Shown piece after piece: positions 19,683-28,549 of a stretch of 64,000 nt of DNA (position 1 is the first letter of the stretch; each line of letters starts with the position of its first letter). Under the pieces are notes generated by a model. That model made no database searches and was not told the origin of the DNA. It saw only the letters and a program-made list of their open reading frames with translations. The stretch spans positions 124,001 to 188,000 of the forward strand of contig NZ_FMXE01000005.1 in NCBI RefSeq assembly GCF_900103735.1, written 5' to 3'. The stretch is from Algoriphagus alkaliphilus (GTDB taxonomy: Bacteria; Bacteroidota; Bacteroidia; Cytophagales; Cyclobacteriaceae). A program made the position numbers and the translations under genes.

Positions 19683-21023
19683 ATGAAGTTAAAAGTTGCC
19701 GTCATTGGATGTGGGCCTTCCGGAATCACTGCCTTGAAAAACCTTCTCGATCAAGGTTTGGATGCCGTGGCTTTTGACCGAAACGAGGATGTAGGTGGTA
19801 ATTGGATCTACTCCGAAAACGAGAGTCATTCCAGCGTTTTTGAAACTACCCATATTATATCTTCCAAAACACTCTCCCAATACGAAGACTTTACCTTTGA
19901 CGATTTCGACCCCGAAACAGCAGATTATCCAGATCATGATACCTTAAGGCGATATTTCCAGGCTTATGCCCATCGCTTCAATCTTTATCCCTTCATCCAA
20001 TTTGGCACTTTAGTAAAGCACTGTGAGCGGATAGATGACAAAACATGGCACCTAACAACAGAAAAAAACGGAATCGAAACGACCGGGAAATTCACGCATT
20101 TGGTCGTATCCAATGGCCATCACTGGAAACCAAGATATCCTGAGTATCCGGGGAGGTTTGAAGGAGAGTTTCTTCATTCGCATAATTTCAAAAAGGCTAC
20201 TCCATTTGCCGGAAAGCGCGTTTTGGTAATCGGAGGAGGTAATTCAGCCTGTGATGTTGCCGTTGAAACGAGCCGGGTTTCAAAAATGACCGCAATCAGC
20301 TGGAGACGGGGCTACCAGATTGTCCCTAAGTTCTTTTTTGGAATACCTTCAGACAAAATAGCCGAACAAAGCAAATGGCTTCCGATTAAAATTCGAGGAT
20401 TTTTTAATAAAATATTACTTAAGGTCATGCTTGGGGAGAATAGCCAATATGGCCTAAGACCGGTAACGGGACCTTTTGGAGCCACCCATCCCACGATTAA
20501 TGACGAACTTTTGCACAAAATCCGTCATGGAAAAGTTAAGCCCAGATTAGATATCAAGCGTTTTGATGGAAAGCAGGTGCTATTTGAGGATGGGAAAACG
20601 GAAGAGTATGATACCGTGATTGCCTGCACGGGATACTGGTTGAGTCATCCGTTTTTTGACAAAAACTTTATTGACTACTCAGAGGGATCGGTTCCGCTTT
20701 ATCTGAAAATGTTCCACCCAAAGTACGAGAACCTCTATTTCATTGGTATGTTTCAGCCTCTGGGATGTATTTGGCCTGGAGCAGAACTACAAAGTAAACT
20801 TATGGCACAGGAACTGATCGGGAACTGGAAACGTCCGAGTTCAATTCAGGAGCTTTGCCAAAAGGAAGTGACAAATCCGCATTACCAACAAGTAAATTCC
20901 CCAAGGCATACCATCACGGTAGATTATCATCTTTTTGTGAAAGCAATAAAAAAGGAATTGCCCAAAGGATATGTTTCCAAAAGCCCAATGCCACATCCAA
21001 TGAACAGCACAGTTCCAACCTGA
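19683..21023 (+). CDS. Flavin-containing monooxygenase-like protein
   Basis: The 446 residues have two Rossmann motifs, VIGCGPSGITAL at about 7-18 (FAD) and VIGGGNSACDVAVE (NADPH). They are separated by an FMO fingerprint-like FEGEFLHSHNFKK, and YDTVIACTGYW forms the ATG-type motif. This is the class B flavoprotein monooxygenase layout that oxygenates nitrogen or sulfur nucleophiles or performs Baeyer-Villiger reactions. The substrate cannot be read. It leads a tightly packed five-gene run, with the next gene 5 bp downstream. Confidence 0.87.
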   Translation: MKLKVAVIGCGPSGITALKNLLDQGLDAVAFDRNEDVGGNWIYSENESHSSVFETTHIISSKTLSQYEDFTFDDFDPETADYPDHDTLRRYFQAYAHRFNLYPFIQFGTLVKHCERIDDKTWHLTTEKNGIETTGKFTHLVVSNGHHWKPRYPEYPGRFEGEFLHSHNFKKATPFAGKRVLVIGGGNSACDVAVETSRVSKMTAISWRRGYQIVPKFFFGIPSDKIAEQSKWLPIKIRGFFNKILLKVMLGENSQYGLRPVTGPFGATHPTINDELLHKIRHGKVKPRLDIKRFDGKQVLFEDGKTEEYDTVIACTGYWLSHPFFDKNFIDYSEGSVPLYLKMFHPKYENLYFIGMFQPLGCIWPGAELQSKLMAQELIGNWKRPSSIQELCQKEVTNPHYQQVNSPRHTITVDYHLFVKAIKKELPKGYVSKSPMPHPMNSTVPT

Positions 21024-21028
21024 TCCGG

Positions 21029-22135
21029 ATGAAACGGATCACAAAATATATCTTGCTAGGGCTGGCCTTTTGGTTCCTTCTTTTTTTGGGCTGGGAATGG
21101 TGGCGAAGCTATCCAAAAGTGCGAGTAACGCCTGTCTCATATCCTGAATCCAGAGATGCAAGAATTGATTCGCTTCTTTCACAAAGTCTCATTCAATACC
21201 TGATCCCAGGAATAGCAGTTGGTATCATAAAGAACGAAAAACTGACATATCTCAGGGCTTTTGGATTTGAAAATCTTAAGACTAAAGACTCTCTGACGCT
21301 ACAAAGCCAAATCCCGGTAGCATCAGTTTCCAAGATTTTTACCGCCCTTACATTGGCGAATTTCGCCTTGGAAAAAGGCTACTCCCTCGACTCCCCTGTG
21401 AATTCAATTTTACCTAAAGCGAAAAAACTGAGTTCGGATTTTTCCCAACTATCACTTCGGGATTTGCTTAGGCATACTTCCGGAATTACGGATAAACGGG
21501 GATTGGGAAGCGTCCTGCTAAATCAGGAAAAAAGACAATTGGGAAATCTCCCGAATCTCCTCAACTCCCCAAAACTTGGAAACAGGCAATATCACTATGC
21601 TGATGCCAATTTTGACTTGATAGGATATTTACTCGAAGTCAGTGAAGCAATCCCTTTTGAACTGATTGCCAAAGAACGTATCCTTATTCCCGGAGGGATG
21701 AATTCTAGTGAATTCGTAGTCAAATGGCCTCTGGACACGGGATCAATCCAAGGGCATCAACGGACATTTCTCTGGAAAAGAATCGAACCCAAAGCTTTAA
21801 AATTAGAACGTTTTCCATCACCTTCTTCGGGCCTTGTCCTCAGCGCTGCTGAACTTTCCAAAGCCCTCATCCACTTAAGTCGCGGAAATATGGGAACTTT
21901 TGGAGATGAACTTGCCTGGTTAAAATCCGGTGAAGAAATCCCGGCAGGATTCCAATCCATACAAATCAACAATTCCGGTTTTATAGGGCATTTTGGAGAG
22001 CAGGGCGGGTATAGCTCACTTGTCATTTACTCCCCTGACTTGGAAGTCGCTTTCTTTCTTGTATCCAATGCCGCTGACAAGGCTGACTTTCGAAGAGAAA
22101 TTGCAGCAGCTATTTTGAAAATAATCACGCCATAA
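21029..22135 (+). CDS. Serine hydrolase, beta-lactamase / class C PBP-like
   Basis: The start at 21029 is chosen because an N-terminal membrane anchor (about residues 6-23) follows at once. Earlier in-frame codons overlap the upstream gene. The 368-residue protein has the SxxK motif Ser99-Val-Ser-Lys102 (PVASVSKIFTAL) and LLRHTSGI. A YAD triad (Tyr190) replaces the usual YSN, and HFGEQGGYSS stands in for the KTG/HxG region. It is probably membrane-anchored on the periplasmic side. Proteins of this family act as peptidases, esterases or amidases, and I cannot name the substrate. Spacing to the YfcC gene is 10 bp. Confidence 0.85.
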   Translation: MKRITKYILLGLAFWFLLFLGWEWWRSYPKVRVTPVSYPESRDARIDSLLSQSLIQYLIPGIAVGIIKNEKLTYLRAFGFENLKTKDSLTLQSQIPVASVSKIFTALTLANFALEKGYSLDSPVNSILPKAKKLSSDFSQLSLRDLLRHTSGITDKRGLGSVLLNQEKRQLGNLPNLLNSPKLGNRQYHYADANFDLIGYLLEVSEAIPFELIAKERILIPGGMNSSEFVVKWPLDTGSIQGHQRTFLWKRIEPKALKLERFPSPSSGLVLSAAELSKALIHLSRGNMGTFGDELAWLKSGEEIPAGFQSIQINNSGFIGHFGEQGGYSSLVIYSPDLEVAFFLVSNAADKADFRREIAAAILKIITP

Positions 22136-22145
22136 CCCTTCCCAA

Positions 22146-23480
22146 ATGAAGCTCTCCTTTCCCCATCCCCTGATCATTTTATTAGGATTTATTGTGATGG
22201 CGGCTTTAGCCACTTTAATTATTCCTTCGGGAAGTTTTGATCGAGTGCTGGATGAGCTGTCGGGCAGAGAAATCGTGGTTCCTGGAAGTTTTAAACTTGT
22301 GGAAGATGTAAATCCGAGCTTATGGGAGATTTTAAAAGCAATTCCAGAGGGCATTATTGCAGGAGCGGACATTATCGTTCTAATTTTGATTTTAGGGGGT
22401 GCTTTTTATATTGTGGAAAAAACCGGGGCCCTTCAGGCAGGTATTGAAGCATTAATTTACCGATTTAGGAATTCGAGATTTTTACTTTTTTATATACTGG
22501 GTTTTGTGTTTGCAGTGGGCGGAGCCTCCATCTCGATGCAGGAGGAGCTGATTCCGATGGTGCCGATTTTTGTCATTTTGGCGGCCAAATTGAATTACGA
22601 CCTTCGGGCGATCCTTGCAATCACCCTAGGCTCGTCCCTTATCGGAGCGGCATTTTCTCCAATCAATCCATTTGTAGGGCTTTTAGCTCAGAATATTGCC
22701 GAAGTCCCGCTCTTTTCCAATGCCTTGTTTCGAAGCGTTTTTTTGGTTGTGGCACTTTTTGCCTGGATTACCATTCACATGAAAATAGGGAAAATAAAAA
22801 CAGCCGTTCAACTTACGTCTGAGTTTAAACCCAGTCCGCTTTCTCTTCAATATGGAATAATTTTAGTGTTATCCTTTGGTGGTATTGGCGTTATGGTTTA
22901 TGGTATCACGGCATTAGATTGGGGGTATACCGAAATGTCAGCCCTGTTTTTTGTGGTGGGGATTCTTTGTGGATTAATTGGAGGAATGGGGCTGAACGGA
23001 ACTGCGAGAACCTATGTCAGTGGGTTTGGGGAAATGATTTTTGCCGGAATCATTGTCGGTTTAGCCAGAAGCGTCTACTTAGTTTTAGAGAAAGGGTTAA
23101 TCATCGATCCGCTGATTCAGGGTCTTTTTTCACCTTTGGAATCTCTTCCTGAGGCTTTGGCAGTTGCAGGTATGTTTCTCAGTCAAGCATTGATTCATAT
23201 TCCTGTTCCCAGCACGTCTGGTCAAGCCGTTTTGACCATTCCTTTGACTGCCCCTCTGGCAGATTTGATTGGATTAAGCCGTGAGGTTGCAGTACTGGCA
23301 TTTCAATACCCCGCTGCGCTAATGGATATGCTCGCACCGACCAATGGTGGAATGATGGCAATCATTGCCGGAGCGGGAATTAGCTATAAAGACTGGATTG
23401 CTTACATTTGGAAAAGCTGGCTGTATATCGCCGCATTAGCACTTGGAGCATGTTTCCTGGGAATAGTATTCTTCAATTAA
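22146..23480 (+). CDS. YfcC-family inner-membrane transporter
   Basis: The 444 residues have 11-13 hydrophobic segments. The opening PHPLIILLGFIVMAALATLIIPSG and internal signatures (GGAFYIVEKTGALQAGIEAL, VGGASISMQEELIPM, GSSLIGAAFSPINPF, STSGQAVLTIPLTAPLADLIG) are typical of the YfcC/DcuC-like ion transporter superfamily. Some relatives are arginine/ornithine or C4-dicarboxylate carriers. The cargo here is unknown. The gene is embedded in the run 19683-25703, so the substrate may be a product or substrate of the neighbouring oxidoreductases. Confidence 0.85.
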   Translation: MKLSFPHPLIILLGFIVMAALATLIIPSGSFDRVLDELSGREIVVPGSFKLVEDVNPSLWEILKAIPEGIIAGADIIVLILILGGAFYIVEKTGALQAGIEALIYRFRNSRFLLFYILGFVFAVGGASISMQEELIPMVPIFVILAAKLNYDLRAILAITLGSSLIGAAFSPINPFVGLLAQNIAEVPLFSNALFRSVFLVVALFAWITIHMKIGKIKTAVQLTSEFKPSPLSLQYGIILVLSFGGIGVMVYGITALDWGYTEMSALFFVVGILCGLIGGMGLNGTARTYVSGFGEMIFAGIIVGLARSVYLVLEKGLIIDPLIQGLFSPLESLPEALAVAGMFLSQALIHIPVPSTSGQAVLTIPLTAPLADLIGLSREVAVLAFQYPAALMDMLAPTNGGMMAIIAGAGISYKDWIAYIWKSWLYIAALALGACFLGIVFFN

Positions 23481-23499
23481 TCATAAACCTATTTAACCA

Positions 23500-24519
23500 A
23501 TGCAAATCAACGATCACAACCCACTTCTTCCCTATCAGCCTGCATCCGATCGGTACGATCAGATGAAATACCGGTATTGTGGTAAAAGTGGGTTAATGCT
23601 TCCTGAGATCAGTTTGGGGCTGTGGCATAATTTCGGCCACAACGCGGACCTGACTTTGGGGAGAAAAATCCTGAGAAGGGCCTTTGACCTGGGTATTTGT
23701 CACTTCGACTTGGCAAACAATTACGGCCCCCCATTTGGATCGGCTGAAGAAAATTTCGGAAGGATTTTGAAAAAAGATTTCCTCCCCTACCGTGATGAGT
23801 TACTGATTTCAAGCAAGGCAGGCTGGGATATGTGGCCTGGACCTTACGGAAATTTTGGTTCCAGAAAATACCTAATTGCCAGCTGCGATCAGAGTCTTAA
23901 GCGCATGGGTCTAGAATATGTGGATATTTTCTACCATCACAGGCCTGATCCAAATACCCCATTGGAAGAGACCATGGGAGCTTTGGATCAATTGGTGAGA
24001 CAGGGCAAAGCGCTCTATGTGGGAATCTCCCAATACAGCGCTGAAGACACCGCCAAAGCTTATGAAATTCTGAAATCTCTGGGAACTCCACTATTGATTC
24101 ATCAGCCAAGATACAGCATGATTGACCGATGGGTAGAAAATGGACTGATGGATGTCTTGGGGCAGAAAGGAGTTGGGGGTATTGCTTTTTCTCCCCTGGA
24201 ACAAGGAATGCTCACCGATAAATATTTAAAAGGAATTCCCGCAGACTCCCGTGCGGCAAAAGACGGACGATACCTGAAACCTGAGCAAGTCGCTCCCGAA
24301 AAGTTGGAGATGATCAGTAAACTGAATGATATCGCACTCAAAAGAGGCCAATCCCTCGCACAAATGGCTATCGCCTGGCTGCTGAAAGATTCAAGAATCA
24401 CCTCTGTCCTGATAGGTGTCTCCAAACCGGAACAGCTGGATGACAATGTGGCTGCGGTGAAAAACTCCACGTTCAGTTCTGAGGAAATCACCCAAATAAA
24501 AACAATTTTGAGGGTCTGA
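23500..24519 (+). CDS. Aldo/keto reductase (YghZ / L-glyceraldehyde 3-phosphate reductase-like)
   Basis: NADPH-dependent (beta/alpha)8 reductase of 339 residues. The catalytic set is Asp70, Tyr75 (HFDLANNYGPP), Lys106 (ISSKAGW) and a His in FYHHRPDP. The MWPGPYGNFGSRKYL segment and LQ/NxY-type opening are characteristic of the YghZ/Gpr branch that reduces small aldehydes such as L-glyceraldehyde 3-phosphate and methylglyoxal. Its stop codon overlaps the next gene's start (TGATG). Confidence 0.9.
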   Translation: MQINDHNPLLPYQPASDRYDQMKYRYCGKSGLMLPEISLGLWHNFGHNADLTLGRKILRRAFDLGICHFDLANNYGPPFGSAEENFGRILKKDFLPYRDELLISSKAGWDMWPGPYGNFGSRKYLIASCDQSLKRMGLEYVDIFYHHRPDPNTPLEETMGALDQLVRQGKALYVGISQYSAEDTAKAYEILKSLGTPLLIHQPRYSMIDRWVENGLMDVLGQKGVGGIAFSPLEQGMLTDKYLKGIPADSRAAKDGRYLKPEQVAPEKLEMISKLNDIALKRGQSLAQMAIAWLLKDSRITSVLIGVSKPEQLDDNVAAVKNSTFSSEEITQIKTILRV

Positions 24520-25703
24520 TGCCAATACAAATATCATCCCGGAGTGCCCTGATTTTGATTGTAATCGCTCAATTTTTGGGCACTTCTCTTTGGTTTGCTG
24601 GCAATGTGGCTGCGCAGGATTTTGAAGCCCTGCTGGGTACTTCAGGGATGATATCCTGGATTACCTCTGCCGTTCAGCTGGGATTTATAACAGGAACTTT
24701 TTTATATGCTTTTGGGTCGATCGCAGATCGCTATTCCCCTTCAGCTGTTTTTTTCTACAGCGCAGTTTTGGCTGCTACGTTTAACATTTTGCTGATCATT
24801 CTGCCAGTTGGTTTTGTTTCCGTATTAGGCTTCCGGTTTTTAGTTGGATTCTTTCTGGCAGGAATCTACCCTGTCGGGATGAAAATAGCTTCGGATTATT
24901 ACGAAAAAGGATTGGGATCCGCCTTGGGATTTTTGGTTGGAGCATTGGTGTTTGGCACTTCATTTCCATTTCTAATCAAAGCCTTGGGAGCGGAATATTC
25001 TTGGAAAATCATCCTTTTGGTAACCTCAGGACTTGCAATTATTGGAGGGTCTCTGGTAGGTTTTTTTGTGCCAAATGGTCCATTTCGGAAGGCGAATTCA
25101 GTTTTTGATCTTGGCCTGCTCCCCAAGCTTGCCAAAATCAAATCACTTCAAGGGGCGGCATTGGGCTATTTTGGACATATGTGGGAATTGTACACTTTTT
25201 GGGCATTACTGCCTTTTTTACTGATGGATTTGAGAAATGAGACTTCAATTGGAGCTGAAAATTCGTTTTGGACTTTTGCAATCATTGCCATTGGAGGGGT
25301 TTCCTGTGTTGTGGGTGGATTAATTTCAGGTAAACTAGGAAGTGAAAAAGTGGCCCTTTATAGTTTGGCCGGATCGGGAATCTGTGGGGTATTATTGATT
25401 ATATTCCCAGAGATACCTAACAGTATGATACTCCCCTTTCTTCTGATTTGGGGTGTTTTGGTCACTGCAGACTCGCCTCAGTTTTCCACTTTAGTCGCTC
25501 AGAGTGTTAAGGCGGAGTATCGGGGAACCGCCCTCACCATGGTTAATTCAATAGGATTTGGGCTGACAATAATCAGTATTCAGTTTAATCAATTTATGAG
25601 TAATCACTTTTTACCCCGGGAGTTTTTGGGCTGGCTGGCGATTGGGCCTATTTTAGGATTGCTGGGATATCGCTATTTCAGGGGATTTTCACCTTCCAAG
25701 TAA
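24519..25703 (+). CDS. MFS transporter
   Basis: The 394 residues have about twelve hydrophobic segments. The N-terminal LGTSLWFAGNVAAQDFEALLG and the FRFLVGFFLAGIYPVGMKIASDYY motif in TM4 belong to the CynX/NimT- or arabinose-polymer-like MFS group. Translation is coupled to the aldo/keto reductase by a TGATG overlap. The substrate is unknown, and either import or efflux of the operon's metabolite is possible. Confidence 0.87.
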   Translation: MPIQISSRSALILIVIAQFLGTSLWFAGNVAAQDFEALLGTSGMISWITSAVQLGFITGTFLYAFGSIADRYSPSAVFFYSAVLAATFNILLIILPVGFVSVLGFRFLVGFFLAGIYPVGMKIASDYYEKGLGSALGFLVGALVFGTSFPFLIKALGAEYSWKIILLVTSGLAIIGGSLVGFFVPNGPFRKANSVFDLGLLPKLAKIKSLQGAALGYFGHMWELYTFWALLPFLLMDLRNETSIGAENSFWTFAIIAIGGVSCVVGGLISGKLGSEKVALYSLAGSGICGVLLIIFPEIPNSMILPFLLIWGVLVTADSPQFSTLVAQSVKAEYRGTALTMVNSIGFGLTIISIQFNQFMSNHFLPREFLGWLAIGPILGLLGYRYFRGFSPSK

Positions 25704-25734
25704 TAAAAAAAGAGGATCCTTTTGGAGATCCTCT
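25704..25734 (-). terminator. Terminator between convergent genes
   Basis: 8-bp stem AGAGGATC / GATCCTCT. The T run is on the minus strand (A7 at 25704-25710), so it best terminates the secreted-protein gene at 25758-26549. It may also stop the MFS transcript weakly. Confidence 0.8.
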
Positions 25735-25757
25735 TGAATAAATAGTCTACCGGACTA

Positions 25758-26549
25758 CTATCTAACTACATTTTCGAGATTTGCCAGATAAATCCACTTT
25801 TGGTCTCTGGACTTCAAGCCCTCATTTACTGCATTTCTTTGTGCAGCAGTCTGGTTCATATCTTCATAGGCTTGTGCATTGAAAAACTGCACGTAATCCT
25901 TATAGAGATTTACAGTAAGGTGTGTGGATGAGGCTTCCGAACCCTGAGGCAGTGCTGCTCTGAGAAAGCTCCAATGCCCCATCATTCCCTGATTAATGCG
26001 ACTTTGATGGATAGGCTTGAAAACTTCGATTTCGGCTTTTTCATAATCACTAAATTTGCCTTCTACAGCCTTCATCAAATCAAATGAGGCCAAAACCCCG
26101 GGTTTATACTGAAAGTTATCATTGGTAGAAGCCAATTCTCTCATATATAATCGCACAGGTAAATCTCTAATGGCAATAGATTGTTTGAATAATGTCCTTA
26201 TTTGAGCATCGGAGAGATGAGGATAGGCTATTCTGGTGTATTCAATCATCGCTTCATCGTCCAATCCATTCATCATTTTAACGGGATCATCATAGTGGGT
26301 TACCATGATGTATTGATATTCTCCCTGTTCTGAGCCTGTTTGAACTTTCCAAAAGTCCCAACCTTTAATCCGTTTGTCGTTGAGAGCCTGCCGATATACC
26401 TTTTCTGTTAAATCTTTGAACTCGATGTAGTCAAAAAGCTGGTCTTTCTCCACCTTGATGAATTCGAATACCGAATACTGAGTTTGCTGGGCATGAAGTA
26501 CGTTTGTCCAAAGCAACCCACAAACCAAGATTAATAAAAACTTTTTCAT
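25758..26549 (-). CDS. Secreted hypothetical protein
   Basis: The 263 residues start with a signal peptide (MKKFLLILVCGLLWTNVLHA, cleavage before QQTQ). There are no further membrane segments or repeats. The mature part is mixed alpha/beta with conserved-looking segments FWKVQTGSEQGEYQYIMVTHYDD and NQGMMGHWSFLRAALPQG, somewhat like dimeric alpha-beta-barrel (ABM/EthD-type) domains in tandem. That is only an impression. It stands alone on the minus strand with its own terminator. Confidence 0.75.
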   Translation of the reverse strand: MKKFLLILVCGLLWTNVLHAQQTQYSVFEFIKVEKDQLFDYIEFKDLTEKVYRQALNDKRIKGWDFWKVQTGSEQGEYQYIMVTHYDDPVKMMNGLDDEAMIEYTRIAYPHLSDAQIRTLFKQSIAIRDLPVRLYMRELASTNDNFQYKPGVLASFDLMKAVEGKFSDYEKAEIEVFKPIHQSRINQGMMGHWSFLRAALPQGSEASSTHLTVNLYKDYVQFFNAQAYEDMNQTAAQRNAVNEGLKSRDQKWIYLANLENVVR

Positions 26550-26661
26550 AATATTTTGGGGTTTAGGGTTTATTGTGCCAGGAATAATTTAAAAATTAAT
26601 TCTGTAAAAAATCAATTTTCAGAATAAAAACTTTTTATTCAGGTTATTACGGCTTGAAACC

Positions 26662-26677
26662 TACTTTAAATAAAGTA
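26662..26677. promoter_or_regulatory. Candidate operator between divergent genes
   Basis: Perfect inverted repeat TACTTTA-AA-TAAAGTA about 70 bp before the aminotransferase start and 113 bp from the secreted-protein start. The location in a shared divergent promoter region supports a binding site. No regulator is identified. Confidence 0.35.
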
Positions 26678-26748
26678 TAGCCTAAAATGTAATTTTTCTA
26701 ACACTATTGGGGAAAGCTTAGTATTTTAACAATCAAAACAGAAATTCA

Positions 26749-27873
26749 ATGAAGGGACTATCAAGAAGAGATTGGCTAAAAACTTCTACACTGGGAGGAG
26801 GTTTGGCGCTATTCGGAGGTACTGGAATCGTATCTTCCCTCAGTGCAGAAGAGATAAAAAAGTATAATCCACGTCCGATAGCCGGTCCAATCCGACTGGG
26901 ATCCAATGAAAACCCCTACGGCCCATCCGAATCGATGCGGAAAGCTATGGTCGCTGCTTTCGACAATGGGTGCCGCTATCCTTGGGCTTACAATGCTTCT
27001 CTGGTTAAAATGATCGCTGAGAAAGAAGGAGTACCCGAAGATTACATTGTCCTGACCGCAGGATCAACGGAAGGTCTGAAAGTAGCCGGAATAACTTTTG
27101 GAAGAGGCAGAGAAATCATCAGTTGTACGCCCACATTCCTTTCGATGATGGAATATGCCGAACTTTGGGGCACTGAGATCAACTGGGTACCATTGAACAA
27201 AGATCTTGATTTTGATCTGGATGAAATCGAAAAGCGGGTAAGCTATGAAACTGGATTGGTTTTTCTTTGCAACCCAAACAATCCTACCGGGAAGCTTCTG
27301 CCTGCTGACAGGGTAATGGATTTCTGTGAAAAAGTAAGTCAACGAACCGTGGTTTTCAGCGATGAAGCCTACTATGATTACATCACCGAGCCCAACTATC
27401 CATCTATGGTGGAGTTGGTGAAAAAAGGTCATGATGTAGTGGTTTCCCGTACTCTTTCCAAAGTCTATGGATTGGCGGGAATCCGAATGGGGTATTTGAT
27501 TGCCAAGCCGGATCTGGCAAAAAAGCTGAAAGACAGAGTTGTCGCCAATACCAATATCATGGCAATTGAGGCAGGAAAAGCGGCCTTGGCTGATGCTGAT
27601 TTTTACAAGTTTTCGTTGCAAAAAAACGAAGAAGCAAAAGCGATGATCATCCAAACTCTAAATGAGTTAAAGTTGCCTTACCTCCCTTCTCATGCAAATT
27701 TTGTTTTTTTTCAATCCGGAAAAGACATCAAAGAACTCGGTGAGATCATGGAGAAAAAGGGATTTATTATCGGTCGTGCATTCCCTCCATTGAATGATTG
27801 GTGTAGAATATCAACCGGAACGATCGAGGAAATCACACTTTATAATCGAGCCATCAAGGAAGTACTCGGCTAA
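26749..27873 (+). CDS. Tat-exported PLP aminotransferase (HisC-like)
   Basis: The 374 residues begin with a twin-arginine signal (GLSRRDWLK, then a hydrophobic Gly/Ala/Leu segment to about residue 32). The fold type I aminotransferase body follows: GSNENPYGPS, NPNNPTGK, Asp205/Tyr208 in SDEAYYDY and PLP-Lys238 in SRTLSKVYG, ending with the substrate-carboxylate Arg in WCRISTG. It resembles histidinol-phosphate aminotransferase, but export rules out a simple role in histidine biosynthesis. The signal implies a folded, PLP-loaded enzyme in the periplasm. Its stop overlaps the GNAT start (TAATG). Confidence 0.88.
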   Translation: MKGLSRRDWLKTSTLGGGLALFGGTGIVSSLSAEEIKKYNPRPIAGPIRLGSNENPYGPSESMRKAMVAAFDNGCRYPWAYNASLVKMIAEKEGVPEDYIVLTAGSTEGLKVAGITFGRGREIISCTPTFLSMMEYAELWGTEINWVPLNKDLDFDLDEIEKRVSYETGLVFLCNPNNPTGKLLPADRVMDFCEKVSQRTVVFSDEAYYDYITEPNYPSMVELVKKGHDVVVSRTLSKVYGLAGIRMGYLIAKPDLAKKLKDRVVANTNIMAIEAGKAALADADFYKFSLQKNEEAKAMIIQTLNELKLPYLPSHANFVFFQSGKDIKELGEIMEKKGFIIGRAFPPLNDWCRISTGTIEEITLYNRAIKEVLG

Positions 27874-28412
27874 TGATTGATCGGAATCTTATTTTAGAAA
27901 ATGAAAAAGTCCTGCTGAGACCAATGGTACTGCAGGACTTTACTTTGCTCCAGGCTTTAAGTGCAGATCCAAAGATGTGGATCTATTTTACACATGATCT
28001 GAGTATCCCAGAGGAATTTGAAAAATGGGCCACTCCACATTTCACTGAGGAAAGGCTTCAATTTACCGTCATTGAAAAATCCACGGGAAATCTGGCAGGT
28101 GCCACAGCATTCGGGAATTATTCTGTCCGTGATAAGCGAGTTGAGATTGGATGGACTTGGTTGGGAGAAGCATATCAAGGTTTGGGAATAAACCAATCCA
28201 TGAAGAAACTGATGCTTGACTATTGCTTTGGTGTGTTGAAATTGAAACGGGTCGAAATCAAAACTGATGTCTTGAATATGCCTGCGCGGCATGCTCTATT
28301 GAAATTTGGAGCTGTCGAAGAAGGCGTGCTGCGAAGTCATACATTGATGACAAATGGTAGAAGAAGAGACACAATTTATTACAGCCTGATTGAGGGAGAA
28401 TGGAAGGTTTAG
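27873..28412 (+). CDS. GNAT family N-acetyltransferase (RimJ/RimL-like)
   Basis: The 179 residues have a GNAT fold of the Acetyltransf_3 type. The N-terminal [15 protein letters not shown] is followed by [26 protein letters not shown], the acetyl-CoA binding region (YQGLGIN in place of Q/RxxGxG/A), and a C-terminal [15 protein letters not shown]. It acetylates an amine or protein N terminus, with the target unknown. It is translationally coupled to the exported aminotransferase, although a cytosolic GNAT cannot meet a periplasmic substrate directly. Confidence 0.88.
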   Translation: MIDRNLILENEKVLLRPMVLQDFTLLQALSADPKMWIYFTHDLSIPEEFEKWATPHFTEERLQFTVIEKSTGNLAGATAFGNYSVRDKRVEIGWTWLGEAYQGLGINQSMKKLMLDYCFGVLKLKRVEIKTDVLNMPARHALLKFGAVEEGVLRSHTLMTNGRRRDTIYYSLIEGEWKV

Positions 28413-28413
28413 A

Positions 28414-28524
<111 letters not shown>

Positions 28525-28549
28525 TTTTTTGAAGCAAGAGGCTATATTT

